In this document: piece by piece, positions 1 to 5,233 of the stretch
Layout of the letters: each line of letters starts with the position of its first letter
How positions within the stretch are numbered: the stretch's first letter is position 1
Made by a program: the position numbers and the translations under genes
The notes under the pieces: generated by a model
What the model was told of the DNA's origin: nothing
The model's database searches: none
What the model saw: only the letters and a program-made list of their open reading frames with translations
NCBI GenBank assembly: GCA_015491205.1
Contig: WFWI01000098.1
Coordinates: forward strand, 1-5,233
DNA: 5,233 nucleotides
Direction of reading: 5' to 3'
From: Candidatus Microgenomates bacterium
GTDB lineage: Bacteria; Patescibacteriota; Microgenomatia; UBA1406; GWC2-37-13

Positions 1-1
1 T

Positions 2-1024
2 GTACTTTACTTAAATTGTGATATATATGAAGAAAAAGAAGCTATAAATACAACCTCAAAGGTAGTTCTCTCCCAGCTTTTGAAAAATGTTTCTTATCTC
101 TTTCTGGATGAAGTGCAGTATCTTGATAATCCTGGGCTGACTTTAAAAATAATCCATGATCATTTTAAAAATATTAAAGTAATTGCGACTGGCTCCTCAA
201 GCTTTGATATAAAAAATAAGCTTACTGATGCTTTAACTGGGCGTTATATAAACTTTACCCTTTATCCCCTCTCCCTTTCTGAAATACTAAGCCCGGCTAA
301 CCCAAGCAACAAAGTTATACTTAAAAAACAAGCTGATGCGCTTCTTGACCAAATCCTTCTTTATGGACTCTATCCTGAAGTATATACCTTAAAAAAGGTA
401 AGTGAGAAAATACAACTTCTTTCCAACATTGTAGAAAGCTATCTTTTCAAGGATATCCTTTCCTTTCAAAAAGTCAAACATCCTCAAATTCTAAAAAATC
501 TTGCTAAGGCTCTCGCCTACCAGATAGGCTCGCAAATAAACGAAAATGAGCTGGCAAGCCGGCTAAGGATAGATCACAAAACCGTAGCAAAGTACTTGGA
601 TCTTTTAGAAAAAACGTTTGTAATAAAAAGAATCTATCCCTTTTCCCAAAACCCTCGCAGAGAAATTGGCAGAAGGTACAAAATCTACTTTATAGATTTG
701 GGAATAAGAAATATGCTTATAGGCGATTTTAACCCTCCAAATATAAGAAAAGATATCGGCGCTTTATGGGAAAATTTCCTTATAATTGAAAGAATAAAGA
801 AGCTTTCCTACAAAAACATTCTGTTTCAACCTCTTTTTTGGCGAACATATCAAGGAGCAGAAGTTGACTACCTGGAAAAACACCTTCATCAACCTACTCT
901 CCAAGCCTTTGAGATAAAGCACAAAAAAACCTTGCTAAGCAAGGGAGCAAAAAATTTTGAACGAAAATATAACATCCCAGTAAAACTTATAAACAAGGAA
1001 AATTACTTGGGTTTTATCATATAA
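2..1024 (+). CDS. AAA+ ATPase with C-terminal DUF4143 domain (5' end outside window)
   Basis: The reading frame is open from base 2, so the gene is truncated by the window edge; the TTG at 80 is internal, because the residues before it (VVLSQLLKNVSYLFLDEVQ) already read as AAA+ sequence. The P-loop (Walker A) must lie upstream. Visible are Walker B LFLDEVQ (98-118), a sensor-1-like strand VIATGSSS (179-202) and a conserved GR (239-244) before the LYPLSLSE turn typical of this family. A winged-helix stretch follows (NENELASRLRIDHKTVAKYL, about 539-600). The C-terminal DUF4143 part has WRTYQGAEVDYLE then FEIKHKK, which fits a PD-(D/E)xK nuclease-like core with E860/D866 and E911/K917 codons. 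Family members are standalone ATPases common in archaea and bacteria, often tied to mobile or toxin-like loci; the biological role is poorly defined. It ends naturally at NYLGFII. It is convergent to the minus-strand cluster and appears unrelated to it. Confidence 0.9.
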   Translation, partial: VLYLNCDIYEEKEAINTTSKVVLSQLLKNVSYLFLDEVQYLDNPGLTLKIIHDHFKNIKVIATGSSSFDIKNKLTDALTGRYINFTLYPLSLSEILSPANPSNKVILKKQADALLDQILLYGLYPEVYTLKKVSEKIQLLSNIVESYLFKDILSFQKVKHPQILKNLAKALAYQIGSQINENELASRLRIDHKTVAKYLDLLEKTFVIKRIYPFSQNPRREIGRRYKIYFIDLGIRNMLIGDFNPPNIRKDIGALWENFLIIERIKKLSYKNILFQPLFWRTYQGAEVDYLEKHLHQPTLQAFEIKHKKTLLSKGAKNFERKYNIPVKLINKENYLGFII

Positions 1025-1162
1025 AAGCAAACTAAAGTCTTACCAGGCGCCACCTTTGACCCCACAGGCGCAGGGCATCACACAGATGAGGAGTGGGTGG
1101 AGATAAGAAGTCTTGAGGTTTATGGGAAAGTTTTAAGAGAGTTTCTGCAATCTATTTCTTAA
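1025..1162 (+). pseudogene. C-terminal remnant of an M20-type metallopeptidase
   Basis: Directly after the ATPase stop (1022-1024), and in the same frame, 45 codons stay open to TAA at 1160-1162. They include DPTGAGHHTDEEWVEIRSLE and end YGKVLREFLQSIS. The pattern G-A-G-x-H-T-x-E-E-W-V followed by a final helix matches the C-terminal end of M20-family peptidases and deacylases (the ArgE/DapE/carboxypeptidase group), in which the conserved histidine helps bind metal. There is no ATG, GTG or TTG before the conserved motif and no ribosome site, and the other roughly 300 residues of such an enzyme are absent. I therefore read it as a leftover gene end, probably produced when the ATPase gene or a rearrangement replaced the upstream part. 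The family call is from motif recognition only; a very short expressed read-through extension of the ATPase is less likely. Confidence 0.6.
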
Positions 1163-1264
1163 GCCAAAAATTCTATAGAAACTCCCAATTATTCCTCTGT
1201 TCATTTGATTAAACAATTAAACACAAACAAAATTTGGTTTAAAACCACCTCAAAAAAAACAATG
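1163..1264. other. AT-rich convergent intergenic spacer
   Basis: This spacer lies between the peptidase remnant and the end of the minus-strand gene. It has no plausible coding frame. It contains a tandem octamer ATTAAACA at 1208-1215 and 1216-1223, a 13-base palindrome-like TGGTTTAAAACCA at 1235-1247, and a run of eight A at 1252-1259 (eight T on the minus strand, five bases past the TAA of the minus-strand gene). No GC-rich hairpin precedes either T-run, so no intrinsic terminator can be called with confidence. Confidence 0.5.
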
Positions 1265-1993
1265 TTATTTTTCAAAAAGCTTTACCCCTCCCTGCAAAAC
1301 CGCCTGGAGGAAGATTCCGAGGCCGCTTAAAAAGGCTGCGGGCTGAAGCTCTGGGACAAGGGCCATTGGCAGGTTGCGGGCCAGGGTGTTCAAGCGGACA
1401 AAGACAAGAGAGTAAATACTTGGCACTCCTGCAATCTTTAAACCCTGTGCGCCGGCGCTGATAATCCACTCTCCCTTCTCAAGCCTTCTGTACTCTACTG
1501 CGCTTAAAATAATACTTCCCAGAACGTTTACCCCTATTGCATGCAAAGCATTTACCCCTTCAAAAACTTCTGAAAACTTTAATCCAGCTGCAATAACCGC
1601 ATAATTGAAAAGCCCCATTGCAAGCCGAGCGCGAAGGGACCCTGGAAAACTCTCTGCCAGTTTTATAACCGCATAAGAAGAATTAAGATAGGATAAGGCT
1701 CGGTTTACACACTCTTTCTCATCCCCCTCCACTTGAGAAAAAACTCGTCTGTAAGCTTTAACGAATTCAAAAAGAGCCTTTGGTTTCTCCCACAATCTTG
1801 AACCTTCAAGCATTTGGGCTCTCCTTGATAAATTCTTTAACCTTGAAGCAGCTCTTTTAACCTGATTAAGCTCCTCTAAAGGAAGCCCATTTTCTCTGGC
1901 AAACTCCCATTCACCTAGCGTACCTTCTCCTTTCTCCTCCCTCAAAAAATCCCCAACCACCGCCCACGGCGAAAACTCCACAGAAAAGCCCAT
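1265..1993 (-). CDS. Unknown protein with hydrophobic C-terminal half
   Basis: This 242-residue protein matches no family I recognise. The N-terminal half (1-120) is charged and helical (for example KRAASRLKNLSRRAQ around 46-60). The C-terminal half has hydrophobic stretches at about 122-140, 147-167 (IGVNVLGSIILSAVEY), 177-200 and 205-238, some long enough to cross a membrane and others more amphipathic and glycine-rich. No signal peptide is evident. I chose ATG at 1993. The frame extends five codons to a TTG at 2008, but that TTG lies inside an extended -10 element (TGGTAGAAT) and its GGTGG is too close to serve as a ribosome site. The ATG itself has no Shine-Dalgarno, and the -10 ends five bases before it. 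It is the last gene of the minus-strand cluster, 89 bases after the 249-residue gene. It may be a membrane partner of the anchored coiled-coil protein; that is inference from gene order. Confidence 0.75.
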   Translation of the reverse strand: MGFSVEFSPWAVVGDFLREEKGEGTLGEWEFARENGLPLEELNQVKRAASRLKNLSRRAQMLEGSRLWEKPKALFEFVKAYRRVFSQVEGDEKECVNRALSYLNSSYAVIKLAESFPGSLRARLAMGLFNYAVIAAGLKFSEVFEGVNALHAIGVNVLGSIILSAVEYRRLEKGEWIISAGAQGLKIAGVPSIYSLVFVRLNTLARNLPMALVPELQPAAFLSGLGIFLQAVLQGGVKLFEK

Positions 1994-1998
1994 AAAAA

Positions 1999-2007
1999 AT
2001 TCTACCA
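1999..2007 (-). promoter_or_regulatory. Extended -10 promoter, predicted leaderless start of the 242-residue gene
   Basis: On the minus strand the sequence reads TG-G-TAGAAT, a five-of-six match to TATAAT with the TGn extension, followed by TTTTT and then ATG. With only five bases between the -10 and the start codon, transcription would begin at or next to the A of ATG. No good -35 is visible at 16-18 bases; extended -10 promoters can work without one. Prediction from sequence only. Confidence 0.45.
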
Positions 2008-2037
2008 AACCACCCTAACTAAATATAGTTCTTCTTG

Positions 2038-2053
2038 TGTATGGTCGTATACA
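2038..2053. promoter_or_regulatory. Small dyad, possible operator
   Basis: TGTAT and ATACA form five-base inverted arms separated by six bases. The dyad lies in the 89-base gap before the 242-residue gene, roughly 45-60 bases upstream of its predicted transcription start, where an activator could sit. Arms this short arise often by chance in AT-rich DNA, so the call is weak. Confidence 0.15.
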
Positions 2054-2082
2054 GGAAGCTTTTAAAGGAAACTTTTCGCTGC

Positions 2083-2832
2083 TTATTGCTGGGAAGAAAA
2101 TGCTTCTGGTCTTCTCGCTCGTAGCCCTCGCAAGCTGTAAAGGTTAAAAATCTCGTGCAGCGCTCGCCTGGCGTCATCTGGCTGAAAAGAGCCGCCTGTA
2201 CCTGATCTCTCCTGTGCTTCTTTTACCACAAGGGCAAATTTTGTAGCATAAAAGAGCCAAGCGTCATCCCAGCTGGTAAACTTAAATGGAAAGTCTTTCT
2301 TAATTCTTTCCCTAACTGTTTCCCAAACATCGTAATTTGGTGCCCTTCCTACGCTCTTTAAGTAATCTAATGCAGCAGCGTCATCTGGAAAATAGAGAGC
2401 TTTCTTCTCTACAATAAGTCTGCTTCCCATTCTTTGAGCTAAAGCCCCAATTGCTTCCACCGGGGGCATATCCGTAAATAGATTGTTCTTGAGCAACTCT
2501 TCAACCTGTCCCCTATCCAATCCTAAAGCGGATAACACACGCTCTGTCTCCTCAAGAATGCCTTCCAAGGCTTCCCTTGATTCCCTCCAAAGAGCCTTTA
2601 TATAAGGGAAAACAACAGGTTGAGCAAAAATTCTACTCTCAGTTGGCCTTCTTGCTATAACCTTTGCAAGCCTATCTGGATTGATCGCATCTTTGTACAT
2701 TTCATTCTCAGGATCTAATCTTACCGCGGCAGCCAACACCTGTTGAATATTTCCAGCCACCTGCTCTTTCATCTCTTCCCTCTCCTTCTCCAGGAGTTGT
2801 GCGAGAGTTTGTGTCTCTTCTGGCCCATTCAT
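2083..2832 (-). CDS. Unknown soluble helical protein
   Basis: This 249-residue protein is of unrecognised family. It is mostly predicted helix with charged surfaces. The acidic N-terminus (EETQTLAQLLEKEREEMKEQ) could form a short coiled coil. The middle (81-120) is another amphipathic helix pair around WRESREALEGILEETERVL. The C-terminal third is aromatic-rich (FPFKFTSWDDAWLFYATKFA, about 181-200) and ends in a basic, flexible tail (LRGLRARRPEAFSSQQ). There are no transmembrane segments, no signal peptide and no catalytic motif I can name. The start is fixed by an in-frame TAA a few codons upstream of ATG at 2832. No ribosome site precedes the ATG; instead a TATAAT ends eight bases before it, pointing to a leaderless transcript. 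It lies 25 bases after the 623-residue gene, so it can be read both from the operon and from its own promoter. It is probably a cytoplasmic partner of the neighbouring membrane proteins. Confidence 0.8.
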   Translation of the reverse strand: MNGPEETQTLAQLLEKEREEMKEQVAGNIQQVLAAAVRLDPENEMYKDAINPDRLAKVIARRPTESRIFAQPVVFPYIKALWRESREALEGILEETERVLSALGLDRGQVEELLKNNLFTDMPPVEAIGALAQRMGSRLIVEKKALYFPDDAAALDYLKSVGRAPNYDVWETVRERIKKDFPFKFTSWDDAWLFYATKFALVVKEAQERSGTGGSFQPDDARRALHEIFNLYSLRGLRARRPEAFSSQQ

Positions 2833-2840
2833 AGTTAAAT

Positions 2841-2868
2841 ATTATACCACAAATTGATCACCAACCAA
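2841..2868 (-). promoter_or_regulatory. Extended -10 promoter of the 249-residue gene, predicted leaderless
   Basis: Read on the minus strand, TTGGTT (2868-2863) is followed after 16 bases by a perfect TATAAT (2846-2841) carrying the TGG extension (TG-G-TATAAT). Eight bases then separate it from ATG at 2832, so the expected 5' end lies 0-2 bases before the start codon. The element overlaps the TGA stop (2860-2858) of the upstream 623-residue gene, making it an internal operon promoter. It is the best promoter match in the window apart from the TTGACA one at 5078. Confidence 0.65.
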
Positions 2869-4729
2869 TAATTTTCTCTCCCACTCCCTCAGCTGCTGAA
2901 GCAATCCCTGCCGGCCAAGCAGCTAAAGGAGGAATTTTCCCAGCAAGAATAAGAATTATTAGAATCGCTATAGCTATGCTCCCTGAAAAAAGCTTGTGTT
3001 CTTTTATAAATCTTCCCACTCTCCCTGCGGCTTCCTCGACATCTCTTAAACGATCTTTAACCCACCCTTCCGAAATATAACCTTCGTTTACTAACTTTTC
3101 ATACGCTTCAGCATTCCCTTTTGCTTTTTCTCTGCCTCTCTCTAAAAGGCGAATAATAACATCATCGCTCAAGACCAATCTCCTGGCTTCTTCCTCCTTC
3201 CACATACGTCTCAACGCCTTTGGATCTCTGTAGACCAAATACCCTATTCCTTCTACCACCACCTCCTCTGTAAGTGTAAATATTTCCTCTTCAGTTAAAT
3301 TATTAAATAGATCCTTGAGTTCTTCAGAAGGAATTTTTTCATTAAGCATACCTTGCAATGAAATACCCTTCAAATTTTGATCTCCCTGCCCTCCTTTCTT
3401 AAACCCTTTTTCGAAAAACAGTCTTCTAAATTTGCTTTGAACATCTAAAGCGGGATCAGAAAGAACCTTTCTAAACCACTTAATATTATCCTTGCCATTT
3501 CTCTTGTCCTCAAAAAGTTCCCGGATCGCCTCTCTAGCTGCCCTTAAAATAGCCCTCTGAGCTTCTGGTAAAACTTTTTCTTCAATTTTCCTCCGTATTT
3601 CCTGGGTATAACTCCCAATTCCCTTAATAGAAGCCTGATATACCCCCTCTTCATACTCCCTTAACTGCTCTTCAAGTTGTTTTCTTGCCGTTTTCAACTC
3701 TGCCTCAACCTCTTCAAGTTTTGACTTTTTATTCTCTATATTCTCCCTCTCCCCCAATAATTCATTCCTCCTCCTAATGTTCTCCCTCAAATTACTCACC
3801 GCCTCACGTTTTCTTCTCAATGAGTCAAGCCTTTTTTTGAGTGAATTTATTTTTTTTTGATCCTGCTGTCCCTTCTCCTTACTTGGCTCTTCCTCTAACT
3901 CCGACCGTGTCGTTGATATCAGATTATCTAACTCCTGCACAGCTTCACTTACAGCTCTGCCATCCACATTACCTTCCTCATCAATCAGTTTTTTTCCCAT
4001 CTCATGACCAGCCTGTTTGGCTAATTCTATATCCTCTCCAAGACTCTTTAGCTCTTCCTCATAACCTCTAATCTCCCCTTGCAATCTCTCGTAGTCTCCC
4101 TCAAGCCTTCTTACCTCTTCATAGCTTACATTCTTTCTCAAAGCATCCACTAAATTGCCTTCAATATGCAGCAATGCTGGCGTTTGGGTAAGATATTCAA
4201 CAAGAATATCTTTTGCTAAATCATTCGGAGACTTTCCCGCAGCTTCCGCTTGTAATACCACCCAATCTTGTATTGCTAAAACCCTCAAGCTCTCCTCGAG
4301 AAATTTCGTGAGTTGCTTTTGTTTTTCACCATCCAAAGAAACCCCTTGGATGTCACCTACCTCGCCCTTCTCCACAAAAGCCTCTATCACCTCTTTCCGC
4401 TGGTTTGCCGACAAGGTTTTTAGAACAAGCAAACCGTTTGCAAAGTCGCTAGCCCTTTCCCGTATATCCTTTGTATCTATACCTTTAACTTCTTCCACGT
4501 GCCGTGTTACTTGCTCTTCAATAAACCGACCATCCAGCACTGCCAACTCACCTCTAGAAAACCTGTCTAAAGCAGCTGGAGTCTCTCCTCTGTTTACCAA
4601 CTCCCTCACTTCCCCTAGCGAAGCGCCGCCCTCACCTCTAGCTATCCTTCCGGTTAATTCTATTGCTCTACCTTCAGTATCCATAAACTGTGCTACTCCT
4701 CCTGTTGTCTCCTGAGTCGTACCACTCAT
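2858..4729 (-). CDS. Large coiled-coil protein with C-terminal membrane anchor
   Basis: This 623-residue protein has no family I can name. Residues 1-200 are helical and charged with repeated acidic and basic patches. Residues about 201-241 and 291-362 are strongly heptad-like, rich in E, K, R, L and Q, and form a long coiled coil interrupted by a polar, low-complexity linker (LEEEPSKEKGQQDQKK, about 278-293). Residues 365-580 are a second helical region. A single hydrophobic segment follows (GSIAIAILIILILAG, 583-597), then a proline/glycine/alanine-rich tail ending in EKIIGW. With no N-terminal signal and one anchor about 25-40 residues from the end, most of the protein should face the cytoplasm, tail-anchored style. 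The start is secure: AAGGGAGGGG sits just before ATG, and ATGA overlaps the stop of the 105-residue gene, so translation is coupled. It may act as a membrane-tethered scaffold or tether; that is inference. Confidence 0.85.
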   Translation of the reverse strand: MSGTTQETTGGVAQFMDTEGRAIELTGRIARGEGGASLGEVRELVNRGETPAALDRFSRGELAVLDGRFIEEQVTRHVEEVKGIDTKDIRERASDFANGLLVLKTLSANQRKEVIEAFVEKGEVGDIQGVSLDGEKQKQLTKFLEESLRVLAIQDWVVLQAEAAGKSPNDLAKDILVEYLTQTPALLHIEGNLVDALRKNVSYEEVRRLEGDYERLQGEIRGYEEELKSLGEDIELAKQAGHEMGKKLIDEEGNVDGRAVSEAVQELDNLISTTRSELEEEPSKEKGQQDQKKINSLKKRLDSLRRKREAVSNLRENIRRRNELLGERENIENKKSKLEEVEAELKTARKQLEEQLREYEEGVYQASIKGIGSYTQEIRRKIEEKVLPEAQRAILRAAREAIRELFEDKRNGKDNIKWFRKVLSDPALDVQSKFRRLFFEKGFKKGGQGDQNLKGISLQGMLNEKIPSEELKDLFNNLTEEEIFTLTEEVVVEGIGYLVYRDPKALRRMWKEEEARRLVLSDDVIIRLLERGREKAKGNAEAYEKLVNEGYISEGWVKDRLRDVEEAAGRVGRFIKEHKLFSGSIAIAILIILILAGKIPPLAAWPAGIASAAEGVGEKIIGW

Positions 4730-5043
4730 ACCCCTCCCTTAAAACTTCCAATATATTTCTCCAACCTTTCAATAACCTCCCTTTCCTTTGCCTTATACTC
4801 TTCCTCTTTTGAAAGGATGGCGTATTTTGAGAAGATTGAAAGGCGGTCTGAGAGGGCGGAAAGGAAGCGTTTTAGATCATCCTCGGTTTTTATAAACTTC
4901 CAAAAGTCTAAAATAAATCCGGCTGCATCCCTCATTTGCGCGTATGTTATCTCCCCTCTTTCAAAAGAATCAAGCAAAGTTAAAGTAAAATCCTTAAGAA
5001 GCTCATTTTTGCGCTCTTGAGAAAGGGCTTTGTTTTCCTGCAT
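4726..5043 (-). CDS. Small helical protein, first gene of the unknown operon
   Basis: This 105-residue, all-helical, highly charged protein has no signal peptide or membrane segment. It has an N-terminal helix (KNELLKDFTLTLLDSFERG), a short helix-rich middle with conserved-looking turns (ITYAQMRDAAGFILDFW, then TEDDLKRFLSALSDRLSIF) and a final Lys/Glu-rich helix (KEEEYKAKEREVIERLEKY). It resembles short helical proteins I have seen annotated as hypothetical in candidate-phylum bacteria, but I cannot name a family. The ATG at 5043 has no ribosome site; a TTGACA/TACATT promoter places the predicted 5' end at the ATG. The last codons carry the GGGAGGGG ribosome site of the 623-residue gene, and the stop TGA overlaps that gene's ATG, so the two products are likely made together and may interact. 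Codon 1 as ATG is favoured by the promoter geometry. Confidence 0.8.
   Translation of the reverse strand: MQENKALSQERKNELLKDFTLTLLDSFERGEITYAQMRDAAGFILDFWKFIKTEDDLKRFLSALSDRLSIFSKYAILSKEEEYKAKEREVIERLEKYIGSFKGGV
4730..4740 (-). promoter_or_regulatory. Strong ribosome binding site for the 623-residue gene
   Basis: On the minus strand, AAGGGAGGGGT immediately precedes ATG at 4729. The GGGAGG core pairs well with the CCUCC end of 16S rRNA, although its spacing to the ATG is short. It lies inside the last codons of the 105-residue gene and, with the ATGA overlap, supports reinitiation by terminating ribosomes. It contrasts with the other three cluster genes, which have no such site. Confidence 0.75.
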
Positions 5044-5049
5044 ATTTTA

Positions 5050-5078
5050 AATGTAACAATATAATCCTCTGCTGTCAA
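5050..5078 (-). promoter_or_regulatory. Operon promoter TTGACA-17-TACATT, extended -10, predicted leaderless
   Basis: On the minus strand a perfect TTGACA (5078-5073) is followed by a 17-base spacer and TACATT (5055-5050, four of six consensus) preceded by TGT, which is an extended -10. Six bases (TAAAAT) separate it from ATG at 5043, so the transcript should start at or within one base of the A of ATG. The TTGACA contains the TGA stop of the transposase and coincides with the likely IS end, so the -35 may have come with the insertion. Confidence 0.65.
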
Positions 5079-5233
5079 GAGTTTGTATAAGTCGGGTACA
5101 TAGGTAACAGGCTCATCAACTTATGATTTTGATTATACCACTGAATAGGGGACATATAATTTAGGGCCTGATGGGGTCTTTCGAGGTTGTAGAAGATAAG
5201 GTATTCTGTAAGTTTCTGATTGGCTTTTGTTAA
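5073..5233 (-). mobile_element. 3' end of an insertion sequence (IS481/IS3-like), partial
   Basis: The transposase reading frame enters from the right edge and stops at 5075. Read inward on the + strand from 5073, the sequence begins TGTCAAGAGTTTGTATAAG. A TGT terminus is usual for IS481-type and related integrase-like elements, and a right inverted repeat overlapping the end of the transposase gene is also usual. The other end, the matching inverted repeat and any target duplication lie outside the window, so the exact terminus at 5073 is an inference. Confidence 0.55.
5075..5233 (-). CDS. Integrase-core (DDE) transposase, C-terminal fragment cut by window edge
   Basis: The last 52 codons are visible. 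They read KLTEYLIFYNLERPHQALNY followed by MSPIQWYNQNHK and end PMYPTYTNS. The Y-N-x-x-R-P-H-x-A-L and following S/T-P motif is the hallmark of the C-terminal end of the rve-type integrase core in IS481 and IS3 transposases, just after the catalytic glutamate, which lies outside the window together with the two aspartates and the N-terminal helix-turn-helix. The enzyme cuts and joins the ends of its own element. The stop TGA is embedded in a TTGACA that serves as the predicted -35 of the downstream operon. Whether the element is intact cannot be judged from this fragment. Confidence 0.85.
   Translation of the reverse strand, partial: LTKANQKLTEYLIFYNLERPHQALNYMSPIQWYNQNHKLMSLLPMYPTYTNS

Noticed and set aside
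80..82. TTG as the start of the ATPase gene
   Set aside because: The frame is open to the window edge and the residues before TTG continue the AAA+ fold; the Walker B strand lies only six codons after it, so a start here would remove the P-loop.
1240..1275. Intrinsic terminator for the minus-strand cluster (eight-T run)
   Set aside because: Only AT-rich, short or one-base-loop inverted repeats precede the T-run; no stable GC stem is visible.
1272..1469. 65-codon minus-strand open frame
   Set aside because: It is fully inside the 242-residue gene in another frame, is rich in Arg, Pro and Gly as out-of-frame GC-rich sequence usually is, and lacks its own start signals.
2006..2008. TTG as the start of the 242-residue gene
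   Set aside because: It lies inside the predicted extended -10, and the nearby GGTGG is only about one base away, too close for ribosome binding; ATG at 1993 fits the pattern of the sister genes.
3841..4071. 76-codon plus-strand open frame
   Set aside because: Antisense to the coiled-coil gene; its Leu/Pro/Ser-rich composition is what the complement of Glu/Lys/Arg codons gives.
4155..4715. 186-codon plus-strand open frame
   Set aside because: Antisense to the 623-residue gene, Ser/Thr-rich without any domain signature; the opposite strand has a strong ribosome site and coupling.
4817..5020. 67-codon plus-strand open frame
   Set aside because: Antisense shadow of the 105-residue gene with no ribosome site or recognisable sequence.
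5044..5049. TAAAAT as the -10 of the operon promoter
   Set aside because: It would be 23 bases from TTGACA and directly against the ATG; TACATT at 17 bases with a TGn extension is the better fit.

Overview
The window looks like an accessory segment of a bacterial chromosome. It is moderately AT-rich, with UGA used as stop by three genes (the 105-residue gene, the 623-residue gene and the transposase), so a code with UGA as sense is excluded. The mix of a DUF4143-type AAA ATPase, an integrase-like transposase tail ending in an NLERPHQAL/MSP motif, and small all-helical proteins of unknown family reminds me of Patescibacteria/CPR (for example Microgenomates-type) genomes. That lineage is an impression, not something the sequence proves.

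Layout. On the + strand, bases 2-1024 hold the C-terminal part of an AAA+ ATPase with a DUF4143 nuclease-like domain, cut by the window start. Directly after its stop, in the same frame, 1025-1162 encodes what looks like the last 45 residues of an M20-type metallopeptidase with no start codon, a gene remnant. A short AT-rich convergent spacer (1163-1264) follows. Everything else is on the minus strand. Reading right to left there is the 3' end of an IS transposase (5233-5075), then four genes of unknown function: a 105-residue helical protein (5043-4726), a 623-residue coiled-coil protein with a C-terminal membrane anchor (4729-2858, ATGA-coupled to the previous gene), a 249-residue soluble protein (2832-2083), and a 242-residue protein with several hydrophobic segments (1993-1265).

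Regulation. The three minus-strand genes that are not ATGA-coupled each have an extended -10 element (TGnTAnnnT) ending only 5-8 bases before ATG and no Shine-Dalgarno sequence, which predicts leaderless mRNAs. The coupled 623-residue gene instead has a strong GGGAGGGG ribosome site. The -35 (TTGACA) of the first promoter overlaps the transposase stop codon and the probable IS end, so the IS may supply half of the operon's promoter.

How the genes work together. Nothing in the four-gene cluster matches a family I can name. The combination of a small helical protein, a long coiled coil anchored at its C-terminus, a soluble partner and a polytopic or amphipathic membrane protein suggests an uncharacterised membrane-associated assembly. 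That is inference from architecture and gene order only. There is no gene-free stretch over 300 bases; the largest is 1025-1264, which includes the peptidase remnant. I saw no RNA gene and no CRISPR array.
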